Assembly (NCBI RefSeq): GCF_027942865.1
Contig: NC_134517.1
Location: 19,846,009 to 19,910,008, forward strand
Direction of reading: 5' to 3'
Length of the DNA: 64,000 nucleotides
From: Odontesthes bonariensis
Lineage: Eukaryota; Chordata; Actinopteri; Atheriniformes; Atherinopsidae
Shown: positions 1 through 26,000 of the stretch, piece by piece
Position numbering within the stretch: position 1 is the stretch's first letter
Layout: every line of letters begins with the position of its first letter
Notes under the pieces: model-generated
The model's database searches: none
Told to the model about the DNA's origin: nothing
What the model saw: only the letters and a program-made list of their open reading frames with translations
Position numbers and translations under genes: made by a program

Positions 1-11612
<11,612 letters not shown>

Positions 11613-11860
11613 TGTCCCGCCGCTGTGTATTTAATCCCTCCACGGATCGGACAACACTGCGCGCGAGCTCCGACGAAGAAACTAAAGAAACTTCAATTAT
11701 ACGCTGGGGAGGAGTCACGGGCTCACGTGCCCGGCGATTGGAGGATCCCGCGGTGACTGACGTGCACGAGGAGCGTTAAAGCAGGTAGACTGCTGCCCAG
11801 TTCTGCACACCAGTCAGAGGGCCGGTGGTGGAGTGCGCGGACCCACAGTGGGGACAGTAC
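11613..11860 (-). promoter_or_regulatory. anos1: anos1 5' UTR and promoter region, CpG-rich
   Basis: Just upstream of the anos1 start codon, the sequence from about 11390 to 11860 is rich in CpG compared with the surrounding AT-rich DNA. It carries a minus-strand CCAAT box (ATTGG on plus at 11737-11741, about 125 bases upstream of the ATG) and an E-box CACGTG at 11724-11729. No TATA box is evident. The transcription start is not determined. Confidence 0.55.
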
Positions 11861-12004
11861 CTGGGGTTTCAATGCAATTACAATCCTAAAAAGACAAGAG
11901 AATGTTGTCATGCGTGTATTTATAGTCCGATTATTTTGCTATGATCCATATCTGTTTTGAGTTCTAACCAGTAAATTTGTAAGATCACTGTCTGGAACTG
12001 TGTC

Positions 12005-12021
12005 GGGGGGGGGGGGGGGGG
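12005..12021 (+). repeat. poly-G run (17 G)
   Basis: An uninterrupted run of 17 guanines in the intergenic region. It is a slippage-prone tract, so the exact length may also reflect sequencing uncertainty. Confidence 0.85.
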
Positions 12022-15000
12022 TTACGTTGCATTTTCTCCATAACTACACCGACACAAGGAGAGAGTCACTGGAGCGATTTAAACTGAAACTGAAACATGA
12101 GAGTAAAAGATATCCTAACTTTTAATCCCCTTGTTTGGGACTCCTACATTCACCATGTGGTGAAAAGGTATTTCACTAAACACCAGCCTTTCACCTCCTG
12201 TGACAAGTAAACTGAACTTTAAGTGTAAAATGTAAACTGTGATCCTTCGAAACAAATGTGGCAAAATAATCAGCAACATTATTTCAGAAAAGAAAAGGCA
12301 TCGACAAACATTTTTAATCAGCTAACTTATTCATTCATTTGTTTATTTCCTTTCTGATAAATTCATTAAATGATTGTTATATATATGGTACACACCTGTC
12401 TTTGTTAACATGCTCATATGAGAAAGTGTTGGATTTGTTAATACAGCTCATGTGAAATTTTGGCAGCTTTTCTGTATCAAACCCCCACATATGGCCTTGG
12501 AGACGCTTGCCAGCATCCCAGGGAAGCCCCTTTTCCCTTAAGCTCTCGCCTCCCAGTTTCACAGTAGCTTGGAAAAACAATTCTACATGGAAAACCATTA
12601 AAACCATCCTGACTAAATTCCTCAAGATGGACTCCCAACTTCTGGCATCATTTCATTGCCCAAGGTATGGAGAAAATATGACATGTAGGAAAAGCTCGAA
12701 ATTCTCACTATTTACTGGAGCTAAGGAGTGAGTATTTAATTAGAAAGTTCCCTCAAGGGTTTACAAGACGCCCCTGCCTTTGTCAGGCTCCCAGAGTACT
12801 TTCCTGAACCCCATTACAGCGGCAGCATAATGAAGGTTTATAGGTGTTGCTCTTAAACTGTATGCAGAGTGGGAGTGAACACTCACTCGCACACCATCAT
12901 TAGATTTGGCTGAAGTCACAATCCCGCCTTGGGCTAGTTTCGCCTTGTGCCAAACGGCTTGACCCATGTCTCTCCACCGAAACAGGAAACATGCCTGTAT
13001 TAACACATCCTAAAAATGGACATATTGTTTCTAGCAATGATGCGGATCGTGAAATCCGACTGAAAAATTCCCACCAGGCACTCGAACGCTCTTGTCATTG
13101 ACAAAAACATTCTGTTCGGTGAGAGTAAACAGATCACGGTAGAGCAAGAGCTGGCCTGTTCTATGGCTGTGACAATATCATCTCACAGCTCTCTAATGAT
13201 AAAAATGATGTGCGCTCATTTCCCTGGTGGTCTCAGACATACAATGGAACTTGGAGCGAGATATCCCTTGCTACTCTTAAAATATTTAAACGCGGATGTC
13301 TGTGTACCTTAAAAAACAGAGTAATGGCTTAATTTGTTGGCTTATTACAGCCATGTGTGGTGGTGGTGGGGTTTTATGGTGTGCAGTGAAGGAAACACAC
13401 TGTCTGTGTGCGGTCCTGATGTCTCCTGCAGCCTGTGGGACACGTATCTCTCCGACGCCATGCTTTCATTGACTGGGAAAAGCCTCCTCCAGTTGTGAAC
13501 TCAGATTATAAAGCTGTCCAAAGAACTCTTATCGCAGCATTAACCCACACGAGTGTTTACAGTGAGTTTCCATTAGCAACATGTGTTTACGTCTATGAGT
13601 AAACCTGAATATAGATAGCTTATGAGTCATGGCGTGTAACATAAAACTCAGAATTATGTAGATTTATTCTTACAAGGTGCATAGAGTTGCCAAAGTCTGC
13701 TTTTTGAAAATTCACTTTTATAGTCGCTCCCTATTACGTTTATCCTGTCAACCACTGTTTGCAGTGAACAATTATCTTTTTTTATCTTCCCTCCAGGCTC
13801 AGTCTGTCCTTTCTCTCAAAATAACATTATCAGAGCTGCAAGGCCAATCGATACCTCAGGGTCAGTACAACAAATCAGGCACTGACAGAATATTTTAGCT
13901 TCACAAATACAGTGCAATCATCTTACTATACAATTCCCCTTCTGTCTGTGAAGCTTTGGTTCGAGAACATGCTTTGAAACAATGTAGCCTTATTGCTTCC
14001 TCCTTAGATAACGCCCTGACAGATGAATGGATGTGCTGGTGTGGCGAGGGACTGGCTGCAGAAAAAAAAAAAAAAAAAGGTTTCTGTCACATGATATCAC
14101 AAAAGCATCTCAAAAGATAACACACCAGTATTGGTTTTCATCCTGCATACCCCCTGACAAAGCACGATCAAACACTTGTGTATCTTTGATGCTTAAAGGT
14201 GCGGGTGGACTCGTACTTTGAAGAGGGGCCACTTGGATCAGAGGAGACCTCCGGCTTTTGTTTCAAACTCTAGCAAACAAATGTGAGGGGGATTAGTTCA
14301 GATTAAGGCATTATTTGAAGGTGCAGGGAAACTGTAGATGTTAGTGTACTTTGGAATATTCTTTCTTTTTCTTGAAGTGCTATCTTTGATTTAGCAGTTA
14401 ATCCTCTTGAACCACCCAGAAGCGCTGTTAGCTTGTCGTAATCATGGGAACAAAACGCATGTTAAAAGGGAGCTTATTGCCAAATGGAAAAATAGCTATT
14501 TCCATTGTGTTGTGATGTGAGATCATACCATGTTCACAGAAAAGACCTCCGGTGTTGTGACAGCCCAAATCACGAGTTTTATTTTTTCCACGGTTACAGA
14601 ATCAAATGTTGTAAATCATCTGTTGGAACAAGCGCGTCAATGCAGCAGATAATGTCTGAGCTATCAGGTCCAGGCAGAAAACACAGAAAGACTAGAGCTG
14701 CATAGCAGTTGAATATACGCCTCTCAATATATGTCAGGTTGGGGCAGGTTACACATGAAGTAGGAGGGCGAGGATTGGATTTTAATTTTTCTTTTAGGTT
14801 ATTGATCCTTTTTTCTCTTAACAAGTCCAATACTGAGAGAACTATTTCTGACCCACATGCATATCCCTGCGGGGTCCTTTTGTCCGAGACGAAAGCATAT
14901 TAGTTATTCCATTGGCCGCTATGATGCCAATCAAAAGAACAGTCCTACGCATCTCTTGCAGATGAAGGAGGGGCATATATTGATTAGAGTGCGCAATATA

Positions 15001-15679
15001 ATTAGAATTTAGATGTGGAGTATATAAATTGTAACAAGCACATATCTCTGTGATACTGCACACAGATATCCTTTCAGGTGAGTCACGGGTGGATGTTAAA
15101 ACTAATGAAATTTATGATGTGGAAACTATCTTTTTTTCCCCCTCTAAACAGGCTGTCTCACTTCAGCTGTACAGTCTCCCTTTTGTCTATTCATAATTTC
15201 AAGACTATTCGTTGCTGTGTTCGTAAGGATTTCTAACATTCCCTGTGAAAATATTGGTCTTCTTTATGAGGGTGGAAAAAAAACTGCTTGGTGTGGAGGA
15301 CTTCGAAACACAAGCCTGCATGAAACATTTTCCTTCTTTCGCCACATCCCAAAACAATGCAGCGTTGTGCATTTAAAGGTGTGATAGTCCAGATATAAGC
15401 TGTTATTCATACATAAACCACCCACTCGGAGCTGAAGATACACTTTGGTCTCAGTTTAGACACTGATGGCTGACTGGCAGCTGAGTATCCCTCTGTGGTA
15501 ATTAGCTGGCTGAATGAGAATAGTGGTAACAAATGTGCTAGTGTTTATTTTATTAAGTCCCATCTGAGAATGGACAAGGAGGACACTGGGAGTAAAGAGT
15601 CCTGAAGCAGAACTGGTTCAAACCCATGTCATCTAAATATATCTCTAGGTTTATGAAGGAGCATTGTACCATTTCTGCA

Positions 15680-15691
15680 CCACTAGATGGC
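15680..15691 (+). promoter_or_regulatory. CTCF-like motif, forward
   Basis: CCACTAGATGGC fits the CTCF core consensus CCASYAGRKGGC at every position. It lies upstream of tbl1x. A motif match alone does not prove occupancy. Confidence 0.4.
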
Positions 15692-18600
15692 AATGTGTCC
15701 ACAGATATATCTTTAGGTCCAGACAAGCGCTTTGAGGCCTGTCTTTTTCTTTTTTTCCCCCCCTATCTCTGTCCTTCACACAATATTTTCCAGGAGATGA
15801 TCCAGCCGTAATATCCAACAATGGTGACTTTATCGGACAATGGGGAGGAGGTTGCTCTTTTGTCTGAGGTAAACAGTTATCAGTTGTGATGGAAAACTGA
15901 CTACATACTGAAACTCAGTGTAGTCTCTCACATGCATGCACGCTTTCACACACACGCATACACATGGCCACGAATACACACAGCTCATACATACTGTAGT
16001 AGGATTGATCAGTTTTTATAGCCTAATTTGGTAGGGAAATGTTCACTGATAGTAATGCCCTCTGACTCACTTTATTTGAATTATCAGTCCAAGAGGTGTC
16101 TGACAATCTACATAATGAGGACTTTTATCAAGAGACGTGATAACTATTTCCTGCCTTTTAAACAATACCATTATTCTCCCACTGACATTAAAATCTTGTT
16201 GATTCTCATTCTGATCAACGCTTGCTTCCAGGCAGAACAACAACAAGGACGACAGCCATATTTGATCGTAAAACCTATGGATAAGGAGAGTGATTTTGTA
16301 ACAAGTGTGTGACAGGTCACAACAGTGTGCTGAGTTTCTTCACTTATTGGAAGCTCGTTACACACCACTATGGTCCTATGACAAAGGTGGAGGCTGAAGG
16401 CGCTTCACAAAGTTCAAGAAGCGTCCTAATTGGCTATGTTTCTGTTAATCAAATCTCCCTGTTGAGCTGTTCCAGTGTCAAGGATCATTTAAATGACTTA
16501 ATCCTTCTTCCCGTGAAATTTCAGAGATGTTTCTGGGTATCCTCGATGATCTCAAAGCACCAAGAATCTCCTGCAAACGTCTAAGATGGTGCAGACAGAA
16601 GATGGCGCAATATACATTTGTTGTCATCATACAGTTGTTAGCTTCATTATGAGTTCCTTCAAATGTTTATATAAATGGCTATCAAGTTGCTAGCTACCAG
16701 CTATTTTACAGCAAGGTTAGTTTTTCAGCTGTTGTGTGGAGGGTATGATTAACAGGGTGCCATGATGGATGCCCACTTTTTAGGACTGTTGCAGTAAGTG
16801 TTTTCCATTTGTAAAAAAAAAAATGTCTTTCCTAGTCTAAGAGGAATGATCCACCCTTCCAAGAAAACGCACTCATACCCACACTTTCATGCTAACAATA
16901 CCAGTTACAGCGAGAATGAGTTTTGTTCAAGCCATGAGCCATAGGAATCCCTGGTAAACAAACAATGTGCATAAAGAATTGACATTTTCAAGTTGACCAA
17001 TAGCCTATGCTGCACATTCTAATTGATATAGCCTAACAATAAATAGAGTAATCCAGCATTTGTGGCTGACAGGTCCAAACACGTTCTAACTAATATAATA
17101 TAGTAAGTTGAAAAAAAGAATAAAGAAAGAGGACTGACTTTTATGTGTATGATAAATATGCTGTTTGAGTCAGAGGTCAGTTAGCTTTAGCTTAGCATGA
17201 AGCTTGAGCACACATATCTTATAAACAAGAGTGCAGGAGAAGAAACATCATTAGTATTAGTATTAGTTAGAAGTAGTAGTGGTATCTGTATTATTTGTCT
17301 AATCCAAAATCGATAAATGAAATTATTAAATAAAGAATCCCATTTGTGTACAGCTGACTACTTCATGAGTGTTAGTGGTCGCTAGGCAACCAGCTGAGGC
17401 TCTAGGCAGTTAGCCTACTGTTCCTGGCAAGAAGATGCTAATTTTCCACTCTTCATCATTGTGGATTACACAAATGAGATGTAGTGTTTTCATTATGGAG
17501 CTCCAGAAGTGCTTGTAGGCTGATGTGCTATCTCTGGACAGAGCCAGGCCAGCTGCTGCTCCCAATTCTGAACATCATGCCAAGCTAACTTGGAGCAAAC
17601 TGAAGCTCTCAGATTTGAGACAGGCATTTTCCTTTTGGCATTAAAGCTAATGAACATTTTTCCCAAAATCTTTATTGTCCTTATACCATAATACCTGATA
17701 TCCTTATACCGCAATACCACAAAGTTAGAGAAAAGTTCACAGTTATCTTTTAAATTTTCTACAGCTGATACTGTAGGTTATTAGTAACCCAAAATGTAAC
17801 AAAACTAGTTGTGAAAACTACATTTTGCATCACTGAATAAAATGTTACATTAGAAAAAAATAATTAAATGACAGCTTATGGTGTACTCACGAGGAAAAAT
17901 AGGGATGTTTGGTTAATCTGTTCATTGAATCATCTACATGCCTACGACTGTCTTCACAAAATGTGTTTGTATTTATAAGCCATAATGCCTATTCTGACCT
18001 TAAATACCCCTCACAAAGAAAAAAATCAACTATGAATAAACATTTAAAAGGATAGAAAGTGAAGCATTCGAACTAAAGACACAAACTGATGCTAAACTGA
18101 ATTAAATCAAAACCAAAATTGAAATTAGAGTAAAAACTAAATCAATCCGTTGTATGACGTTTATTAAGGGCTGGTTAGATTTCAACATATAAAAACTAAA
18201 AAGTCAATCTCCATTGAGTGTTTAGAACAACATTACATTGATTCCTTGGAGCAATCTACATGTTAAGAGGACATTTCCAGAAGATTTAAATGTCAGCGTA
18301 AGAAGAAAGGATTGTAAAGTCATTATGACTGCTATTGTGCTGGAGGGGGAGGATAGGAATGGCAAGTCTTTGGGTTGACCAGGTCACCAACCCTTGACCT
18401 CTGTCCCCGACCTCAGAATCTCTGACATCTGTCTGCTTTCCCGCCTTTTCTGCCCTCCCTGTTCTTTAAAAGCAATTCAATTATTTGCGGGGGCAGGAAT
18501 GTGCCTTTCAAATGAATCAGATATCATCAAATGCTCTAATCCATTGAGGAAAGTGATCACACCTCAGTGAACAAGTGTGACATATACCATAAGCACCGTG

Positions 18601-21234
18601 TATGTAGCAGCTCGAGTGCTGTGTGGTTCATTAAAGCTCTAATTTACCTATGTGAAACCGAAGCATTCGCAGCTGAAAATAGACATGTTTGTTCCTGTAG
18701 TCTGCTTTGCTTTGTCTGATAAAAAAAAAAAAAAAAAGGTCTGTAGGCTATGACATAACAGTGTACCACAGAGAGCCTTCTGCCTTTCTAGCTGGTGTAG
18801 ATGATTGCAGTGGGGGAGGGGTGGAGGATAGAGGAGGAGGTGTTGTACAGTGTACTCTCATACACAAGGCTTATTTTCTTCTGTCTAATGTCACGAGCTT
18901 TATCTGCATACACGGCTATACACTCTCACACACACACAAATAACAAAAGCCTTTTCTTCCAGACTTGTCCCATGCTCCTATTCTCTGTGTAAATAAAGCA
19001 GCAGGGTTTAAGGAACTAAATCCAATACGTCAATGGACACCAGAGCACAATGAGACACAGATACTCGACTGGATATTCCCCTGCTGAAGACTGAGATTTC
19101 CCCACGCTTCGCCAGCCTAATAACGACACAACAAGAGGCGTGTGACTAACTGCACCCTTCCCCCACCCTTGCATATTACCAATGCTCCTCAGTGCTGTCT
19201 AGAAAGGTCATGTGACCCTCATCAGCTTCCCGGTGTGGGGGAGGGGAGGCAGATTGAACCTGTTCTTTGTTAGGAGGTCAGTCCCAGCTCTATGGCAGGA
19301 AGCGCTTCTACCCCGAAGCATGTAATAGACGTGCAGAGACACTGGCAGCGCGTTTAAAAAAAAAAAAAAATGTTTTAGCTTTCATGCAGCAAAGATCAAG
19401 AAGACAAGGCTCCTAAGCTGAGTGGAGATAAATAAACATTGCTTAGATGAACACTTGACTGAATATTCATTTCAAATGACATCTGAAGCATAATATTATT
19501 CAATGTTCCGTCCCGTGTGACTAGATATCCCGCAATGCAAACATTGTGAAACTGAAACCTCCACGCACCACATCACAGCTACTTAAACAGCAATTGTGTC
19601 ACGTCAGGGAACTTTAGTAATCCATAAGCATAAATCCGATACCAAGATCAGAAATGTCCACCATGACATTCAGTAACTGAAAGAAGACTAAGTAGGGAAC
19701 TTGCAGTGTGCTTTGTACACATGTCTGAATATTGGATGTATGAATGCAACAACTTTCTAATTTATCATCTACTGGAAATGAGGCACACAAAACAGCTAAC
19801 TGTTAAGGTAGGGCTCTGAAGCAGTCTGGAGAGATGATCTCATATATCCATTTAGCTGCATTCATTAAATATGAATTGCCCAAGAGAACCGATGTGACGA
19901 GACTCTCTATTCGCAGCATATGGTCTGGACATCAAAGGCTGACTGACTGACATCTGCATGTCCTCAGTGAACTGTAGGCGTTTATTTTCATTGTCTCTCA
20001 TTCAGAATTGAATAGTTTGCCAGCATTCCCAAATGTACCTACCTTATGTGGGGAGAAAATAGATGAGAGCAACATCCTGCAATAGGCAGCGCCATTAGGT
20101 GCATAGATGTTGAACAGTCCAAACAACAGGAAACTAATGAGGAGAGTCAGTGATATTCAGTATTATTATCTTTGTTTGCTAGTGTTATCTGTGTTGTGAA
20201 AGTAATGTGGCTGAGCTGCATAACCCTATTGTTGCCCAAATATCAAAAACGTGTCATGCTGACATGTTCTTTAATTACGATGAACACGCGGCAGTTTATT
20301 CCAGGTCAATAGCACATTGTTGAGGGGTCATGAATACTCAATAGAGCTCAAAGTAGATACCAAAGACTGGAACCTAGAAAATGACATAATACATATTCTG
20401 ATTTATATTTTCAGCAGGAATGAATGTGTTTGGGTTAGGTAACAGGGTAGAGACTCTGGAACAGATAAATTTAGGCAACTTACATGCAGCATAGGTATTT
20501 ACGTACATTTTGTGGAGGGTTAATCAATTCACAACCTTCTGAGAGGGTTAGAGCACCAATGGTGTTGCAAACACATTAAGTTCTTATGGTCTCATGTTGC
20601 AGCTTTTTGTAATTGTACATCATGCACTTTTGTATCACCGTGTCTCCAACTGTGTATCTTGCAGATGTCTGGCATAATTTCGTTTTATTTTGTGGACATT
20701 TTGCACCTCTTTAAGGTTGTTTTGATCATATTCGGGCCTCATTTTACACACGGTTATTTGGGGGATTTACTATATTGTGCTTCTTTGTTTTTTTTTGTTT
20801 TTTTTGTCTCTTCTTGGTCATTTCACAGCTACATGCACTGCTACTTGTGTTTAATACGTTTGCTTTTTTGTACTCTCTTCTTTCCCATCTTTCATTTTGT
20901 GTCTCATCGTCCATACAGAGCAAAATTTTGGTTGCTTTGTGTCGCATATTGTGCATCTCATCATGGCTGTTTCATGTCATCTTGTGTTTCAAATAGTAAG
21001 AGAATGTATATAACGAAGCGACTCTTTTTTTAATTGCAGCTTTTAAGACTGTCAGGAGGGGACAAATTAGCTATAGAGATGAAAACCTTTGTTTTTTTCT
21101 TTCTGTTTTGTTCCAGAATGTACACTTTCTTTTAATTTCCTCTGTAAAGTTTGCCATTCTCACACAGGGATTAACTCACTTTTGGACCCATCTGCCAAAA
21201 ATTTGAGTGGCAATTTCAGGAGATGCAGTTTTTT

Positions 21235-21365
21235 ATGAGGGTTCCAGCCACCACTAGGCAAGAGGCCAGGTATATCCTGGACTCTGGACAATAGGGCCCC
21301 ATCTGAGATTTGAACCAGGAAACCTCTTGCTGTGGGGCAACAGTGCAAACCGCCGCACCCTCCCC
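21235..21365. repeat. degenerate dispersed fish repeat
   Basis: The stretch with gatttgaaccaggaaacctc and gcaacagtgcaaaccgccgc resembles a very common teleost interspersed repeat whose usual text is close to 'gaacccaggacc ttcttgctgtgaggcgacagtgctaaccactgc'. It is old and diverged. The match is by recollection. Confidence 0.5.
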
Positions 21366-22779
21366 CGACAGCCTCAGAGTCACAGTGTGTTTGCTGCAAA
21401 AAGAAAGAAACTAAGATATGTGAGAAAAACTGCACAATGTTCTTAAAAACCATCTTTGGATTAGTAGTCAGCTGCCTTGCTAGAAAGTGTATTATGTTTT
21501 TGTAACCCTTCTAAGCGATCATTTATACCTATTCCCGCAATAAGTACTTCTACACAAGAAAATGGCCTTATGACCACCAAAAAAAGGTGGTCTGAAAAGG
21601 TAACCATATATACCATTTGTTTCAAGGTAGTGTGTTGATGCCATTTGAGATGGTTGCCACCCCCAGCACAACCACTACTTGACACAACATTTTTACACAC
21701 AGTCTCTTTAGCCTTTATTCTCAGGAGATAGTATCTATAATGACAAGTCAAATCTCCTTCTGGCCATCTTCTCTCCACTTATCTCTCCTGACTAATTATT
21801 TTTTCACGTCTCAGTTAGTGTCTTTGCAACCTCTCTTCTACGGTAAATGTCACACTTTTTCCAATGAAATCTCCACCTTAGATGTCCAAGGAAAAGAGAC
21901 ACAAAATAGAGCAAATAAATTGCAAAATATCTATAAATCTTGGATATGCATTACTTTCCACAAATATTTATGCGTTTATGAAATAGCACCCGTGGATTTT
22001 GGACTCTTGAGCCATTCAGTAACCTGCCCGTGCTTACTTGTAATCTAAAACAAATAAAAGCGTAGCCTACTGTACAACGGCGGTCACTGTGGCAAACAAT
22101 ATGTGGTGCGCGCATACTGCCGTGTGTACGGTAACCAAAGGAATGTGTCACACTGATGTCAACTTGTTATTTACTTTCCAAATCTGAATGACTGAGCAAG
22201 GCGAAGGGAGAATTAATCAACCGCTGTGTGACCAGGCAGGCGAAAAATAGTGGAGTGTGGGGGAGGGGAAGTGGCTCAAAGCAGGCCAGATAGGCAACAT
22301 GCTGAACTGTACTCAGCACAGTGTGCTTTGACTCAAATATATCATAATGATATTGCACTTTAGCGTGTTTTAAAGCGAACATCTCCATTTCTGACTCAAC
22401 AAACGAACGGATACATATGTATTACGGGTCGAACGTAACCCACATACTGCACTCCTCAAACATTGAACTTGTTTAAAGCACGGCTGTGGTGTGGCAACAG
22501 CAGCCGTTAAAAAACAATCTTTTGGACTGGGAGACACCGTGTTTATCTCTTTATGTAAGCTAGTAGGCGTTCACAAACTGACGCTCCATCGTATTATATT
22601 TGAGGCAATTAGGGCGATGATACGTGCAAGATGTAATGTGTTTTGGCGAATGAATGAATTAATTAACCCGCATGTTCAGTCGTGTTTTCAATATTCAGGT
22701 TTAAGGTCAGGCAGCCTTCACCCCCACCTCCCCCTCTTCTGTGTCTACGTCTCTCGCGCTGCCGTTGAGCGCTTGCTGC

Positions 22780-23074
22780 TGTCTCTACGCTCCTGTTCTC
22801 AGTGAACGTTGAAACTCCACAGGGCAGCCTGCAGCCACAGAAACTCGGGCTTATTCCAACTTTACCGCCAGTTGCGAGTGTGTCTGGACGAACACGCTTA
22901 GTTTGGCACAGCAAATTAGCCGACGGTGAGTCATACACCCGCGGTCGGAACTTGAAATATGACGATAATCAAAATGGGGGGAAAGTCTTTGCTCGCTTAC
23001 TGAAGTTGGAGGTTCTCCTTGTGGAAGAGGAAGAGGTGGCGGCGGACACCACGAGTTCACTCACACAGTAAAAG
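22780..23074 (+). other. tbl1x: probable non-coding first exon of tbl1x, with CpG-rich promoter
   Basis: A GC/CpG-rich segment stands out from its AT-rich surroundings and ends at 23074 with a strong donor (aaaag|gtaagc). A second strong donor, gacg|gtgagt, lies inside at 22925/22926. No downstream exon other than the one at 37867 fits. Position and orientation therefore make this the likely tbl1x 5' UTR exon, as vertebrate TBL1X genes have non-coding 5' exons. A 14-codon upstream open frame runs 22959-23003 if the longer exon is used. The transcription start near 22780 is a guess. Confidence 0.55.
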
Positions 23075-26000
23075 GTAAGCCTGTAAAGGTCGAGAGGCAC
23101 GGTTTAAGACCTACAGCGTTCTGGCTGTTTTTCTCTCTCTCTTTGCTGTGAGGGTTTCATGCGAGGAGGATAATGACTTTCAAAAATAGGTGATTATGGC
23201 GTTGAGTAGAATGTTGCCGGCTCGCAGCTTTAGTCCCCCCATTGACTCCACACGTGTGTTGAAATTCCTGTTTGCGTCTTTTAATTTGCTCCCTCTACTC
23301 TTCTATGACTGATTTTTTTTTGTTGTTGTTATTTTATTTATTTTTCATGCCCACCTTATGTAGCCAAATACTACCTGGCAATAAGTTTCAGTGGTTGAAG
23401 CTTGTTCCCTTTCTGGGGATAAATTGGCTTGATTTGCCCCTCAGCAACACAGCAGAACACCATTCAACAACTGGGAAGTTGCACTTTAATACACTTTGTT
23501 TGAGCTTGTATGCAAATGATATATATTTAAATTGCCATGTTGAGTTAGGAAAGCACTTGTGTGGGGGAGGGGAAGACATTCAACTGTACAAAGATACTGC
23601 CACCAGTTTCAAGGGACAGTTCATGTTACAGTATAACTACTATGTCACAGTTAAACTACTGGCTGTGTTCAAGAACAGCAGAGGTAACTACAAAAGAAGC
23701 CCCCATGTGTGGTTATGAAGATAAAAGGAATGGCAGAATAGTGACATACTTTTAACTTTGCTGCAATAAGCTGTCCTGGCCTTGAAGAATCAAAGCGTTT
23801 TAAGGCTTTTTGAACACACTACTGCTCGAATGCTGCATTTACTGTACGTTGGAGATGAAAAACACAAATGCCAAAGTGTTGTGACCATTTGCTCATGTAA
23901 CCCGTGTTTGTTCACGAAAGCTCTATTTCCATTGCAGTTCTACAGATTAAACCAAGTGGGGAATTTAGATGTCCGATCCTTGGTTTCAAAAAGAGTTGAA
24001 TTGGCACCACGGAATATGGAGACACCTTTTCTGTTCAGGTTCTTGTGTGGTGTGCATTTAATTCATGGGTGTTCAGCTGTGTCCTCCTCTAGATAAGAAA
24101 TACAGACTTTACCACCTGACATGAGCGAATGCCAACCAATCAATGGTAAATGCTGTGTCTGTCTTCCACATGTCACAGTTGACATGTCATAAACACACTT
24201 GTAAAGAAGGCTCGGTAAACACTGGAGAAGAACACGGAGGCTAGCTGCACGTTGTTGGAGTTACCTTTTCGGTATAATTTGGGCGAGGGGGGGGCTGCGA
24301 ACTGGGATTTGGCGACCTTAAAAGTTGGGCTGTAGCCACATTGTGCCACACGAGTCCGATGACAGTGGCTAAAACGATACGTTCTATGTTTGTAGACTTT
24401 ACACTTATAATTCCATTGTGGTTTGTAGGCCTACAACATAGCTGCAGTGCCTCCAGTGTTTTCTTTTCTCCCCATGCCAGCCCCCCTCTGCGCGGGCGTG
24501 ATAACAGCTGCAGGACGCATAATACAATCAAACCTCTGCTGACACAAGTAAAATTTCCTCTTTGTTGGAATCCCAAATATTTAGTTTCCTCTCCTTTTTT
24601 GGATTTGTTGTATTTTTAGCGCCAGTGTTGTGTTCATCGGCGCGGGTCATTTCATGCGGTTGCTTCTGGTTGTTTAGAAGACGTAATGGTCACGTTGCAA
24701 GTTGGTCAACACCAGTTGCGGATGCTTTAGGAACTCTGTCCCAGCCTATCTCCGCAACAGTCATCTTTAAACCACTCTCAATGTACAACTTAGGACCACA
24801 ACGCGGAGCAATCACCGAGTACCAAAATCGAATTATGACCGTCACCTTTCGTCTTAGGCAGCCAAAGATGACAGACTGTGTACCCAGCTTTATTTCCGTT
24901 TCTTTCATTTGAAACTGACCCAATGTTCGCGCACTTCATTAAGGGAAGCAGATGGGATTTTTGGCTCAGGTGCCGGGGAGTCGCGGATGTTGCTGACAGA
25001 GTCAACTGGCTTCATCGCCCCAATGATACAATTGGTTTCCATCCAGCTGCTATGTTTCCATTGCTGTCAATTGACATCAGAGCCAATAAATCTCTCAAAG
25101 GGGCTAAAGTTGACATTTTATTCAAAGCATTTAAGTCAGTAGATCCACAACCTTTTGTCATACATCATATTGTCTGTCTACCTCCTGCTCCACGAGGGTG
25201 TTTGAGATCTAACACTCTGCCTTTGTTGTCAGGTCTATGTTGGATCTCGGGCTCAAAAGGAAAACAATGATCTGATATATGTAGATAATCCTTCGTGTTT
25301 GTCCTTGTTATGCCTTGAATTAATTTTTGATAAACCCTTCAAATACGATGACTGTGGAATCGTAGAGGCAACAGCACGGAGCATTTATTTATTTATTTTT
25401 TTCATTCAGTTCAAAGCATAAATGTATCCTCTGCTCATAAGTAGGGCAAGGAAGTCCCCGAAACAGCCTTTGTCAGTCTTGTGGTGGAGCAAATCTCTGT
25501 TTCGGGCTGTCCAAATATTTCTATAGCAGTATTTATTTACGATGGGCCAAGGGAGGAGGTGAGCCATTCTTTCCCTCCAGAAGATCCATGTTGTGTTCAC
25601 GGGCTGCCAGCCAAGTGGCACACAAGTGGTTACTCTGAAATTACACCCATACAAGTACTGGCTGGTTGAAGGCTATAGTTAAGCATTTGGTGATATTTTG
25701 GATTCAGGGCGGCGCTGTTTATCATTGTGTGAAATAATGCCTGTGGTTCCTCGGCTCTGTCCTTGTGTAGTCTATAGAAAAAAAACAAATCCAGATCCCT
25801 TTTTTAAAGGTGTGTTGAGTCTGTGTAAACGATTTGTGTACAGCATTTTACTACACTGTGTCTTTTACTATTTCTATTGTATAGGAGTTTCTATTTTTCT
25901 TCTAAGACTGCATTTATCTCAATTGAACATGTCTCTTAGTGTGTGTACACATACGTATGACACGGTCCCCCGAGCTCAAGCTGTAGATACAAAGGCTCAC

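Larger units (their letters stand above)
11861..22700. other. anos1-tbl1x intergenic region
   Basis: About 11 kb between two divergently transcribed genes. I see no coding exon: the open frames are short, lack recognisable domains and lack coherent splice sites. It holds a run of 17 G at 12005-12021, A/T homopolymers, a CTCF-like motif at 15680-15691 and a degenerate dispersed repeat near 21.3 kb. Distant enhancers of either gene could be here, but a single sequence does not show them. Confidence 0.55.
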
